Of a DNA stretch of 12,244 nucleotides, positions 1-7,498 are shown piece by piece. The stretch is from Chloroflexota bacterium (GTDB taxonomy: Bacteria > Chloroflexota > Limnocylindria > Limnocylindrales > CSP1-4), in the NCBI GenBank assembly GCA_013813905.1, contig JACCQX010000027.1:1-12244 (forward strand), read 5' to 3'. Every line of letters begins with the position of its first letter. The first letter of the stretch is position 1. A program made the translations under genes and the position numbers. The notes under the pieces are model-generated. The model ran no database searches, was not told the DNA's origin, and saw only the letters and a program-made list of their open reading frames with translations.

Positions 1-2128
1 GGGCGGAGACGATGTTGATGCGGTTCTCGGCCACCACGTTGCTGATCTCCGACAGCAGCCCGGTGCGATCGAAGGCCTCGATGCGGATGGCGATGGGATA
101 CGTCTGCTGCATCTCCGTCTCCCACTCCACCTCGATGAGGCGGGCCACGTCTCGCTCATTGACCACGGTGGGACACGTGCGCTGATGCACCGTGACGCCG
201 CGGCCGCGCGTCACGAAGCCGGCGATGGGGTCGCCCGGGATAGGATGGCAGCACTTGCTGAAGCGGACCAGCAGATCGCCCACGCCCTTGACGCGCACGC
301 CGCCGGTACGGGCCGGGGGCGGCGGCGTCAGCGGCGGTAGCACCGCGCCGCTCGAGTCGTCGGCCACGCCCAGCTTCATGACCACCTGTTGGGCGCTGAT
401 CGCGCCGTAGCCCACGGCGGCGTAGAAGTCGTCCAGCGAACCGTATCGATACGACTCGGCCACGTCCGTCAACCGCTCGGCCCCTATCTTGTCCAGCGAA
501 GTGCGCGCCAGGCGGCGCAGCTCTCGGTCGAGCGAATCCTTGCCGTGGACGATGTTCTCGTCGCGCTGCTGGCGCTTGAACCACTGCCGGATCTTCTCCT
601 TGGCGTGGTTGGTGCGAACCTTGTCCAGCCAGTCACGCGAAGGTCCGTGGGCGCTCTTGGTGGTGACGATCTCCACGATGTCGCCGTTCTGGAGCTTGTA
701 GTCGAGCGGGACCAGGCGGTTGTTGACCTTGGACCCGATGGTCGAGTGCCCGACGTCGGTGTGGATGCGATAGGCGAAGTCGATGGGCGTGGCGCCCGCC
801 GGCAGATCCTTGACGGCGCCCTTGGGGGTGAATACGAAGACCTGGTCCTGGAAGATGTCGAGCTTGAGGCCCTCCACGAACTCGGTCGCGTCCGAGACCT
901 CGCGCTGCCAGTCCATGAGCTGGCGCACCCAGGCCAGCTTGGCGTCGTAGGCGCGGTCGGACTTGGAGCCCTCCTTGTAGCGCCAGTGCGCGGCGATGCC
1001 GATCTCCGAGACGTGGTGCATCTCGTGCGTCCGGATCTGCACCTCGAGGGGCTTCCCGTCCAGTGCCACGACCGCTGTGTGGAGGCTCTGATAGAAGTTG
1101 TTCTTGGGCATCGCGATGTCATCGTCGAACTGCCCCGGGACCGGCCGCCAGAGGGAATGCACCACGCCCAGCGCCGCGTAGGTGTCCTTCAGCTCATCGA
1201 CCAGCACGCGCACGGCATGGATGTCGTAGATCTCGCCGAGGTCGACCTGCTTGCGCTCCATCTTGCGGTGGATGGAGTGGATGTGCTTGGGCCGGCCCGA
1301 TATCTCGGCCTTGATGCCGGCCGCGTCGAGGGCCTCGCGCAACACGTCCATGGAACGTTGGACGTACGTCTCACGCTCGCGCCGCTGCGACTCCAGCTGG
1401 GCGGCCAGGGCGCGATACGCCTCGGGCTGGAGCGCCTTGAAGGAGAGATCCTCCAGCTCCCACTTGATCTGCCAGATGCCCAGCCGCTCCGCCAACGGCG
1501 CATAGATCTCGGCCGTCTGGTGGGCGATGCGCTGCTGCTTCTCCAGTGGCAGGCCGCTCAAGGTGCGCATGTTGTGCAGCCGATCGGCGAGCTTGATGAG
1601 CACCACGCGGATGTCCTCCGCCATGGCCAGGAACATCTTGCGGATGTTCTCTGCCTGCTGCTCCTCGTGCGTCCGCGCGGAGCCGAACTTGGAGAGCTTG
1701 GTGACACCGTCCACCAGACGCGCCACCTCTGGCCCGAAGCGCTCTTCGACGTCACCCAGCGAGAAGTCGGTGTCTTCCGGGATGTCGTGGAGCAGGGCGG
1801 CCTGCACGGCTGCCACGTCGAGACCGAGCTCGGCCAGGATCTGGGCCACGGCGAGAGGGTGCGTGACGTAGGGCTCGCCACTGACGCGCTTCTGGCTTTC
1901 GTGAGCTTCTCGAGCGAAGCGGTAGGCCTGCTCTACCCCTGACAGCTCCGCGCCCGGGTGGTGCCGCGCGAGCTCCTGTTCCACGCGCTTCTCTGCCGCG
2001 TCCATGGCACGCGGCGTGTAGGGCACCGTGGGTGAAGCGCGGCGTCTGAGCGACCGTACGGCGGGCTCGCCGAGGAAGCGCTCGGGAGCGCTGAGAGGTC
2101 GCTTGGGAGACAGCGGCTCGATGGCCAT
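1..2128 (-). CDS. rel: Bifunctional (p)ppGpp synthetase/hydrolase, RelA/SpoT family (3' end beyond window)
   Basis: This enzyme makes and degrades the stringent-response alarmone (p)ppGpp in the cytoplasm. About 709 residues are visible, against a usual 720-780; the end of the ACT domain is cut by the window edge. Numbering is from ATG 2128. The HD hydrolase domain has H90, HD at 114-115, ED at 118-119 (HDIPEDT) and D182 in IKLADRLHN, all intact. The synthetase domain has GRPKHIHSIHRKM near 278, YD at 301-302, YQSLH at 346-350 and EVQIRT at 362. A TGS domain spans about 428-490, a CCHPIPGD zinc-finger/RIS motif lies at 626-633, and an ACT domain begins near 677. The usual RFKD segment reads QFDD here (333-336). 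The start is uncertain: ATG 2128, ATG 2005 (where family homology begins) and ATG 2161 are all in frame, and none has a clear ribosome binding site. It is transcribed divergently from the lipoprotein gene. The family call is secure; only the start is in doubt. Confidence 0.95.
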   Translation of the reverse strand, partial: MAIEPLSPKRPLSAPERFLGEPAVRSLRRRASPTVPYTPRAMDAAEKRVEQELARHHPGAELSGVEQAYRFAREAHESQKRVSGEPYVTHPLAVAQILAELGLDVAAVQAALLHDIPEDTDFSLGDVEERFGPEVARLVDGVTKLSKFGSARTHEEQQAENIRKMFLAMAEDIRVVLIKLADRLHNMRTLSGLPLEKQQRIAHQTAEIYAPLAERLGIWQIKWELEDLSFKALQPEAYRALAAQLESQRRERETYVQRSMDVLREALDAAGIKAEISGRPKHIHSIHRKMERKQVDLGEIYDIHAVRVLVDELKDTYAALGVVHSLWRPVPGQFDDDIAMPKNNFYQSLHTAVVALDGKPLEVQIRTHEMHHVSEIGIAAHWRYKEGSKSDRAYDAKLAWVRQLMDWQREVSDATEFVEGLKLDIFQDQVFVFTPKGAVKDLPAGATPIDFAYRIHTDVGHSTIGSKVNNRLVPLDYKLQNGDIVEIVTTKSAHGPSRDWLDKVRTNHAKEKIRQWFKRQQRDENIVHGKDSLDRELRRLARTSLDKIGAERLTDVAESYRYGSLDDFYAAVGYGAISAQQVVMKLGVADDSSGAVLPPLTPPPPARTGGVRVKGVGDLLVRFSKCCHPIPGDPIAGFVTRGRGVTVHQRTCPTVVNERDVARLIEVEWETEMQQTYPIAIRIEAFDRTGLLSEISNVVAENRINIVSA

Positions 2129-2130
2129 GG

Positions 2131-2148
2131 CACGGTCAGTGTACCGTG
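2131..2148. promoter_or_regulatory. Perfect inverted repeat in the divergent intergenic gap, candidate operator
   Basis: CACGGT and ACCGTG form perfect 6-base arms around a 6-base spacer. The dyad sits between the rel start at 2128 and the lipoprotein start at 2174. On the minus strand the overlapping TACACT (2138-2143) matches a -10 box at four of six positions, but no -35 box is visible. If used, it would start transcription within a few bases of ATG 2128, giving a nearly leaderless rel message, or a leader of about 125 bases if rel starts at 2005. The spacing fits a homodimeric repressor site. A short dyad can arise by chance in GC-rich DNA, so this is tentative. Confidence 0.3.
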
Positions 2149-2173
2149 AGGTTCGCGCCATCCCGGCTCGGCG

Positions 2174-3664
2174 ATGGTCAGCCAACCCCTCTTGAGGCCG
2201 ATGCCAGGATCTCTTCCGTGGGACGCAGCCCATGCCCGCCGCGCCGCGTCGGCCGCTCCCCGCGTGCGCCGAGCGGTGTCGTCGCTGGCCGCTGCCCTGA
2301 TGATCATCGCGTGCGCTTCCGCGCCACCCACCGCGCCGACTGCTGTGTCGTCAGCCACGGCCGGCCCGTCGGCGAGTGTCGGCGCGGAGGCGACCTCGCC
2401 ACTGCCGGCGTCACCGGAGCCGGGTCCGAGCGCCCGCGCCGGAGCGAGCGCTGGACCCACGCCGACCGATCCGACGATCCCTCCCGCGTCGCCATCCGCA
2501 TCGGCGTCGCCATCCGCATCGGCGACACCGTCGGCATCGGCATCGCCGTCCGCGCCGCCATCCGCATCGGCGTCGCCGTCCCCGTCAGCGTCACCGTCGG
2601 CGCCGGTGCTGCCGTCCCCGACTCCCGCCGCCCCAGCCACCATCGACACCGAGCTTGCCGCGCGCCTCCAGACGGTGGTCGATGGCTCACTGGAGCGCAT
2701 CCCCGCGCCCGGGTTGTCGGTCGCCATCCGGCTGCCCAGCGGCGAGACCTGGACCGGCGTGTCCGGCTTGGCCTCGCTCCAGCCCGAGGAGCCGATGACC
2801 ACCGACACGGTCTTCGCCGTGGCCAGCATCTCCAAGACGTTCCTGACGGCCCTGGTCCTGCAGCTGTCCGACGAAGGCGTGCTGACTCTGGACGACCGGC
2901 TCGCGGACTTCCTGCCCGACTTCCCGCGCGCCCGGCGCATCACGTTACGCCAGTTGCTCGCGCACACCAGCGGCGTGTTCAACTACTTCGAGCATCCGCG
3001 CTACGCCGACGAGGTCTTCCGCGACCGGACGCGCCGCTGGACGTTCGACGAGATCCTGGGCTTCGTGGCGGCGCCGTACTGCGCGCCGGGCGACTGCTTC
3101 CACTACTCCAACACGAACTTCGTCTTGCTGGGGCGCGTCGCGGAGGAGGCCACCGGAAGCCCGCTGCATCGAGAGATCCGAGAGCGCTTCCTGGACCCTC
3201 TGGGACTCGAGCACACCGTCTTCCAGCCCGACGAGGCCACGCCCCGCCGAGCGGCTCACGGTCACTTGGGCTACGCGGGCGGCTTCCTGGACCACACCGG
3301 CCGGAGCCGTGCGATCCCACATCTCTCGGCGGTCACCGTGGCCTGGGCGGCGGGGTCGATGGCCTCCACGCCGAGGGACCTCTCCCGCTGGGCCGACGCG
3401 CTCTACGGCGGCGAGGTCCTCTCGGCCGAAGCGACGGCCGAGATGATGGCCTACCGGCCGCTCGACGAGTACGGTCTGGGGATGCGCACGCGGGTCTTCC
3501 TCGACCGTCGAGCGGTGGGCCACCTGGGCGGCATACGTGGCTTCGAGAATGCCATGTGGTACTTCCCCGGATCTGGCGTGACGATCGTCCTGTCCGCCAA
3601 TCGGGGCATCTTCAACACGGACCGGACGATGCGACTGCTGGTCCGGGCGCTGTTCGACCAGTAA
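2174..3664 (+). CDS. Lipoprotein serine hydrolase, class C beta-lactamase / DD-peptidase fold
   Basis: This is a predicted surface-anchored serine hydrolase of the beta-lactamase/penicillin-binding-protein superfamily. Substrates in the family include stem-peptide D-Ala-D-Ala, beta-lactams and esters; which one applies cannot be told from sequence. From ATG 2174 it has 496 residues. RVRR is followed by a hydrophobic stretch ending in MIIAC, giving a lipidated Cys47. Residues 50-153 are an Ala/Ser/Pro spacer. The catalytic domain follows, with SISK (S218, K221), YSN (Y311-N313) and HLGG (450-453). The only other cysteines, C303 and C307, lie just before YSN and could form a disulfide. The start is uncertain: ATG 2201 has GAGG at 2194-2197 (3-base spacing, short), and GTG 2264 would give a compact 17-residue lipoprotein signal. 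The gene converges on the FemAB gene at 3677 with a 12-base gap. A strict beta-lactamase role is unproven. Confidence 0.88.
   Translation: MVSQPLLRPMPGSLPWDAAHARRAASAAPRVRRAVSSLAAALMIIACASAPPTAPTAVSSATAGPSASVGAEATSPLPASPEPGPSARAGASAGPTPTDPTIPPASPSASASPSASATPSASASPSAPPSASASPSPSASPSAPVLPSPTPAAPATIDTELAARLQTVVDGSLERIPAPGLSVAIRLPSGETWTGVSGLASLQPEEPMTTDTVFAVASISKTFLTALVLQLSDEGVLTLDDRLADFLPDFPRARRITLRQLLAHTSGVFNYFEHPRYADEVFRDRTRRWTFDEILGFVAAPYCAPGDCFHYSNTNFVLLGRVAEEATGSPLHREIRERFLDPLGLEHTVFQPDEATPRRAAHGHLGYAGGFLDHTGRSRAIPHLSAVTVAWAAGSMASTPRDLSRWADALYGGEVLSAEATAEMMAYRPLDEYGLGMRTRVFLDRRAVGHLGGIRGFENAMWYFPGSGVTIVLSANRGIFNTDRTMRLLVRALFDQ
2491..2604 (+). repeat. Tandem 18-base repeat encoding the Ser/Pro/Ala spacer
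   Basis: Degenerate 18-base units encode SPSASA-type hexapeptides inside the lipoprotein gene. The copies at 2491-2508 and 2557-2574 are identical, and 2509-2526 differs at one base. The units between and after them are diverged, and two partial 12-base units break the regularity (2545-2556 and 2593-2604). Because the unit is a multiple of three, gain or loss of copies would lengthen or shorten the tether without a frameshift. The same repeat keeps the antisense frame open as a Gly/Asp/Ala string, which explains a spurious overlapping reading frame there. Confidence 0.8.
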
Positions 3665-3676
3665 GTCCATCGCCCA

Positions 3677-4810
3677 TCAGGCCGACCGGCGGCGCCAGAC
3701 CGCCCGGACCGAGGCGCCCAGGAGCGGCCATGGCGCGTACTCCTGCGCACCGCAGAACTGCACCGGCTGCGCGCCCCACTGGGACTTGAATCGGAAGAGG
3801 CTCCAGACCGGGTGGCTCTCATCGGTGGGCAGGCCGGGCGCCTCGTGGTTGTCGACACCACCCATGTCGTAATAGGTGAAGCCCGCCCCCGCGGCCCAGC
3901 GGATGATCTCCCATTGGAGCAGGAAGTTGGCCGGCACCCGCTTCTGTTCCACGGCGCCCTCCCCGGCCTGGAAGAGCACTGCCCGACGGCCGCAGTGGTG
4001 GACCAAGGTGTGCGCCGCTTCGCGACCTTCGCGCAGCGCGAACCAGAGCGATGCGGCACCGGATCGGATGAGCCCTCGCATGCCTGCGTTGTGGTACTCC
4101 GCCGGACGCAGGTGCTCGCCAAAGCCCCTGCGCCGGCCGGTCTCGGCGAGCATCTCGTAGGCCACCTCCAGCCCCGCGTCGAGCTCCATGGGTGGCGTTG
4201 CCACATCCAGGCGAACGACCTGCACGCCGGCCTTGCGGCAGCGGTTCACGTTGCGCCAGGCGTTCTCGTTGAGGTGCTTGCGCTGGGCGGCTTCATCTGC
4301 CTCGAGCGGCACGAGCATGCCGGTAGTCGCGACCTGGATGGACCGTGCCGCCGGCCGGAAGCCGGCGTCGGCGAGCAGCGCCGCTGGGCCGAGGCCCGCT
4401 TCCCAGGTGGGATCCATCACGAATAGCGCCGCACGACGGCTCCGCGCGATACGTCGCAGCGCGCCGAGCGACTGCCGGACGGCGGCCGGATCCTCTCGCA
4501 GCAAAACCGGGCCAAGCGGCGCGTAGAGCATCCGGCCGGCCAGCAGCGGCAGGGCTTTCGAGCCACCCAGTGGCCCCGGCAGTCGACGCGCCAGGGGCGC
4601 CAGCAGCTCGCGCTCCTGGATGGAGATGACAGCGAGCGGCCCACCGGCGTCCTCGATCCGGTAGCGGCGCGGCGTCCAGCCCGTCCCACGCTTCAGCTCA
4701 CCCCAGGCGTGGCCCTGGAAAGCCTCGCCGCGTGGCGCGCGGACGGCCAGCGCATCCCACCCACCCTGTTCCTCGTCCGTGGCATCCACGATGCGCACGG
4801 TCGAGCTCAT
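3677..4810 (-). CDS. FemAB-family aminoacyltransferase (third of the cluster)
   Basis: FemAB/FemX/MurM proteins move amino acids from aminoacyl-tRNA onto the side chain of the stem-peptide diamino acid, at the cytoplasmic face of the membrane. This copy has 377 residues from ATG 4810, close to FemX length, and no coiled-coil arm insertion. Family marks are the basic helix NAWRNVNRCRKAGVQVV (about 183-199), NFLLQWEIIRWAAGAGFTYYDMGGVD (about 295-320, quoted here in outline only as LLQWEIIR and YYDMGG), and FKSQWGA (341-347) where the two other full-length domains have FKAGFGG. An insertion (LPTDESHPV) precedes that motif. The next-upstream gene is murE, whose stop is at 4822, 11 bases before this ATG. 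A GTG at 4828 would instead overlap murE by 7 bases. The family is well supported; the amino acid transferred is unknown, and its divergence from the other copies suggests a different step. Confidence 0.87.
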   Translation of the reverse strand: MSSTVRIVDATDEEQGGWDALAVRAPRGEAFQGHAWGELKRGTGWTPRRYRIEDAGGPLAVISIQERELLAPLARRLPGPLGGSKALPLLAGRMLYAPLGPVLLREDPAAVRQSLGALRRIARSRRAALFVMDPTWEAGLGPAALLADAGFRPAARSIQVATTGMLVPLEADEAAQRKHLNENAWRNVNRCRKAGVQVVRLDVATPPMELDAGLEVAYEMLAETGRRRGFGEHLRPAEYHNAGMRGLIRSGAASLWFALREGREAAHTLVHHCGRRAVLFQAGEGAVEQKRVPANFLLQWEIIRWAAGAGFTYYDMGGVDNHEAPGLPTDESHPVWSLFRFKSQWGAQPVQFCGAQEYAPWPLLGASVRAVWRRRSA

Positions 4811-4821
4811 GTCCGACGAGG

Positions 4822-6420
4822 TCAACACGGTCCAGTCTGGCTCTCGGCCCGGAAGCCCAGACCGGCGAGTGCCTCCCGCGCTGCCTCGGCCTCGTCCCAG
4901 GGGATGGGGCCGTCCGCCATCTCGATGGTGCTCTCGTGGCCCTTGCCGGCGAGCACCACGACATCGCCCTGCCGGGCCTGGTCCAGCGCACGCTCGATGG
5001 CCTCGCGCCGGTCGGCAATGAGCAGCAGGTCGTGGTCTCGGCGCTTGCCGGCGGACTCGGCACCCACGGCGATCTGTTCCAGGATGGACTGGCGATCCTC
5101 GGAGCGCGGATCCTCATCGGTGAGCACCACGAGGCGCGCGCGCTCTCCGGCCGCGCGTCCCATCATCGGCCGCTTCAGCACGTCGCGATCCCCCGCCGAG
5201 CCGAAGACCACGATGAGGCCTCCACCGCCGGCCGCGGCGAGGGACCCCAGGCCATCGAGCACCTTGGCCAGCGAGTCGGCCGTGTGGGCGTAGTCGACGA
5301 TGACCCGGAACGGCTGTCCCGCCTCCATCCGCTGCATGCGCCCAGGCACCGCCTCGACCGAAGCCAGCCCGGGGATGACACGCCCCGGATCCAGCTCCAG
5401 CACCTCGGCGACGCCGATCGCGGCCAAGGCGTTATGCACGTTGAAGCGCCCGGCGAGCTGGAGATGCACGCGCTCACGCCAACGGGGCGTCTCGACCCTG
5501 ATGGAGATCCCCGTGGCGTCCTCACGGACGCTCGTGGCAAGGATGTCCGGACCGGAGGTCGGATCGGACCCGTAGGTGAGGACCGTGGCGCCCGCGCCGC
5601 GCGCGGCTGCCACGAACTCATCGGCCCACTGGTCGTCCCGGTTGATCACGGCCGACTTGCCCCAGCCCTTCTCGGGATTGCCGGGCGCCACGGCCAGGCG
5701 CTCGAAGAGCGAACGCTTGGCGGCCCGATAGGCCTCGTGGGTGCGATGGAACTCCAGGTGCTCCTGGCTGATGTTGGTCAGTACGCCCACGTCGTAGGCG
5801 ACCTCGGCGACACGGTCCTGGGCCAGGCCGTGAGAGGTCGATTCGACGATGGCGAAGAGGTCGCCCGCCTCGACCATGGCGGCCAGATGGTCCTGCAGCT
5901 CGGGCGCCTCCGGCGTGGTCGACCTGGCGGGGTTGCCCAGGCTCCGCCCGCCCACGATGACGTCGATGGTTCCGACCAGGCCGGCCGGCTGGCCACAGGC
6001 GGCCATGACGCCGCGCAGCAGGTGGGCCGTGGTGGTCTTGCCGTCCGTGCCGGTGATACCCACGACGCCCAGCCGCTGGGAGGGCATCCCCGCTGCCCAT
6101 GACGCCGCCAGCGCCAGGGCCGGGCGTGCCGCGGGCACCAGCAGCTGCGGCACGGCGATGCCCGGTATCGCGCGCTCCGCGATGACGGCGGGCGACCCGG
6201 CAGTGACGGCCGCGGCGGCGAAGGCATGCCCGTCGGCGTGCTGGCCGGGGACGGCGACGAAGAGGACACCGGGGCCTGCGCGGCGTGAATCCTGGCTGAC
6301 GTGCGTGATCACCACGCCGGCCGGTGGCATAGGGCCAGCCGACAGCACGGAGCGCAGCAGGCCGCGGGCCTCCAGCAGTCCCACCAGCTCGCCCAGCGGG
6401 TGGCGCAGCCCGTCACCCAT
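4822..6420 (-). CDS. murE: UDP-MurNAc-tripeptide synthetase (Mur ligase E)
   Basis: This cytoplasmic ATP-dependent ligase adds the third residue, a diamino acid, to UDP-MurNAc-L-Ala-D-Glu. It has 532 residues from ATG 6420, slightly longer than the usual 480-510. The three Mur-ligase domains are recognisable: an N-terminal UDP-binding domain with SQDSRR near 42; a central ATPase domain with GITGTDGKTTT at 121-131, STTPE at 167-171 and the carbamylated-lysine segment YRAAKRSLF (K235); and a C-terminal domain from about 365 with DYAHTADSL near 376, DEDPRSED at 435-442 and GKGHES at 492-497. The specificity motif is EDPR rather than the DNPR of meso-diaminopimelate enzymes, so L-Lys or L-Orn is possible. 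ATG 6420 overlaps the stop of the upstream FemAB gene (6413-6415) by 8 bases; an upstream start at 6489 would create a needless longer overlap. No ribosome binding site is visible, consistent with coupling. Confidence 0.95.
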   Translation of the reverse strand: MGDGLRHPLGELVGLLEARGLLRSVLSAGPMPPAGVVITHVSQDSRRAGPGVLFVAVPGQHADGHAFAAAAVTAGSPAVIAERAIPGIAVPQLLVPAARPALALAASWAAGMPSQRLGVVGITGTDGKTTTAHLLRGVMAACGQPAGLVGTIDVIVGGRSLGNPARSTTPEAPELQDHLAAMVEAGDLFAIVESTSHGLAQDRVAEVAYDVGVLTNISQEHLEFHRTHEAYRAAKRSLFERLAVAPGNPEKGWGKSAVINRDDQWADEFVAAARGAGATVLTYGSDPTSGPDILATSVREDATGISIRVETPRWRERVHLQLAGRFNVHNALAAIGVAEVLELDPGRVIPGLASVEAVPGRMQRMEAGQPFRVIVDYAHTADSLAKVLDGLGSLAAAGGGGLIVVFGSAGDRDVLKRPMMGRAAGERARLVVLTDEDPRSEDRQSILEQIAVGAESAGKRRDHDLLLIADRREAIERALDQARQGDVVVLAGKGHESTIEMADGPIPWDEAEAAREALAGLGFRAESQTGPC

Positions 6421-7498
6421 CAGGGGATGCCGGGCCGCCGGCGATCGCAGCAGCCGCCGAGCCGTGTCGCCGGCGCGCCAACCGGACATAGCCCCGTCGA
6501 GCGCGCACCAGCCCGTCTCGCAGGAGCGGCAGCGTCACCAGGTCCCACGTGCCGCAATAGGTCACCTCTCGGCCACCGAAGCCTGCCTTGAAGGCGGCCA
6601 GGCCAGGCAGATCCGTGCCCGACACGTCGTAGCTCGTGAAACCACGCTCTTGGGAGGAGCGGATGGACTCCCACTTGAGCAAGTAGTTGGTTCGGCCTTC
6701 GGCCCCTTCCTGGGTCGAGCCGCCATAGACCTCGGTCATCCGCTGGCCGCAGCCGATCAGCATCAGCGTGGCCACGGCATCGCCGCCCGGGGCGCGGGCC
6801 AGGAGCAGCCGTGCGCTGCCCGAATCGGCGAAGGCGCGGTAGGTCTGTCGGTAGGCATCCGCAGAACGATGGATGTAGCCACGCCGTCGTGCGGTATCGA
6901 CCATGATCGCGAAGAAGGCATCCAGACCGGCTTCGCCGACATCCTCCGTCGCATAGCCGCCGCGACGAGCCTTCTGAACGTACTGGCGCCACTTGGAGCG
7001 CAGGCCGGACCAGAGCTCTGCCTCCGGTCGCGCCAGGTCGATGAGCCGGGTGGTGCGTTGCTGGACCTTTTCAGCCGGCTGCCAGCCCGCGGCCCGCAGG
7101 ATCTCACCAGGACCCTCCCCTTCCAGCCCGGGGTCTACCGTCACATGCGTCAGCCGGTGATGTTTGGCCGCTCTCCGAAGGGCGCCCGTGAGGGCCGCGA
7201 TGCTTGCCCCGTCGAAGGTCGTGGCGATGGGTCCCCGCGGCGCGTATCCCAGCGAGAAGGGTCCAGGACCCAGCCTCCGCAACAGGACCTGGGCGCCGAT
7301 GGGCCCAGAGCCGCCGTCCGCGACGACGCGCAACGGGCGCCAACCATTCGCGGCCTTGGCCCGAGCCCACGCTGTCCGCTGCATGTGCGACGGCGCGGCG
7401 GACTCGGCCACGAAGGCGTCCCACGCAGCATCGTCGCCTCGGAGGTCTGCCAGTGACGCGAGCCCTGACACGCGGGCCGAGGAGATCGGTGCGGTCAC
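6413..7498 (-). CDS. FemAB-family aminoacyltransferase (second of the cluster)
   Basis: This predicted peptidoglycan bridge aminoacyltransferase has 361 residues from GTG 7498. That start forms a GTGA overlap with the stop of the preceding FemAB gene (7495-7497) and is preferred over an in-frame ATG at 7609 that would overlap by more than 100 bases. Family marks are an N-terminal GNAT-like half with TAWARAKAANGWRP near 42 and GYAPRGP at 84-90, a basic helix RQYVQKARRGGYATED at about 171-186, ARLLLARAPGG at 229-239, NYLLKWESIRSS at about 271-282, SYD near 289 and FKAGFGG at 303-309. It closely resembles the first half of the neighbouring double-length protein, so the pair looks like a recent tandem duplication. 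The donor amino acid cannot be read from sequence. It lies immediately before murE in a coupled operon. Confidence 0.88.
   Translation of the reverse strand: MTAPISSARVSGLASLADLRGDDAAWDAFVAESAAPSHMQRTAWARAKAANGWRPLRVVADGGSGPIGAQVLLRRLGPGPFSLGYAPRGPIATTFDGASIAALTGALRRAAKHHRLTHVTVDPGLEGEGPGEILRAAGWQPAEKVQQRTTRLIDLARPEAELWSGLRSKWRQYVQKARRGGYATEDVGEAGLDAFFAIMVDTARRRGYIHRSADAYRQTYRAFADSGSARLLLARAPGGDAVATLMLIGCGQRMTEVYGGSTQEGAEGRTNYLLKWESIRSSQERGFTSYDVSGTDLPGLAAFKAGFGGREVTYCGTWDLVTLPLLRDGLVRARRGYVRLARRRHGSAAAAIAGGPASPDG

Noticed and set aside
389..1942. 517-residue plus-strand open frame opposite rel
   Set aside because: It is the antisense of a gene with complete RelA/SpoT motifs. Its translation is Leu/Val/Gly/Arg-rich with no recognisable domain; long antisense frames are common in DNA with G/C-rich third positions.
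1933..2982. 349-residue minus-strand frame crossing the divergent gap, with a Gly/Asp/Ala repeat
   Set aside because: It runs antisense to the serine hydrolase and out of frame with rel. Its repeat is the complement of the Ser/Pro/Ala spacer repeat, and no domain is recognisable.
3665..3720. Possible bidirectional terminator between the convergent genes
   Set aside because: The area is GC-rich with GGCGCC palindromes, but I could not find a stable stem followed by a T-run, and most of it lies inside the FemAB coding end.
2146..3789. 547-residue plus-strand frame overlapping the lipoprotein gene
   Set aside because: The frame at 2174-3664 carries the SxxK, YSN and HxG motifs; this shifted frame is an Arg/Gly/Pro-rich shadow.
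4732..6102. 456-residue plus-strand frame opposite murE
   Set aside because: It is antisense to all Mur-ligase motifs, with no recognisable domain and no sensible start context.
6421..6489. Upstream extension of murE to a start at 6489
   Set aside because: It would overlap the FemAB gene by 77 bases and adds residues unlike a MurE N-terminus. ATG 6420 gives a typical short coupled overlap.
5849..7456. 535-residue plus-strand frame opposite murE and a FemAB gene
   Set aside because: It is the antisense shadow of two well-supported genes and crosses their junction.
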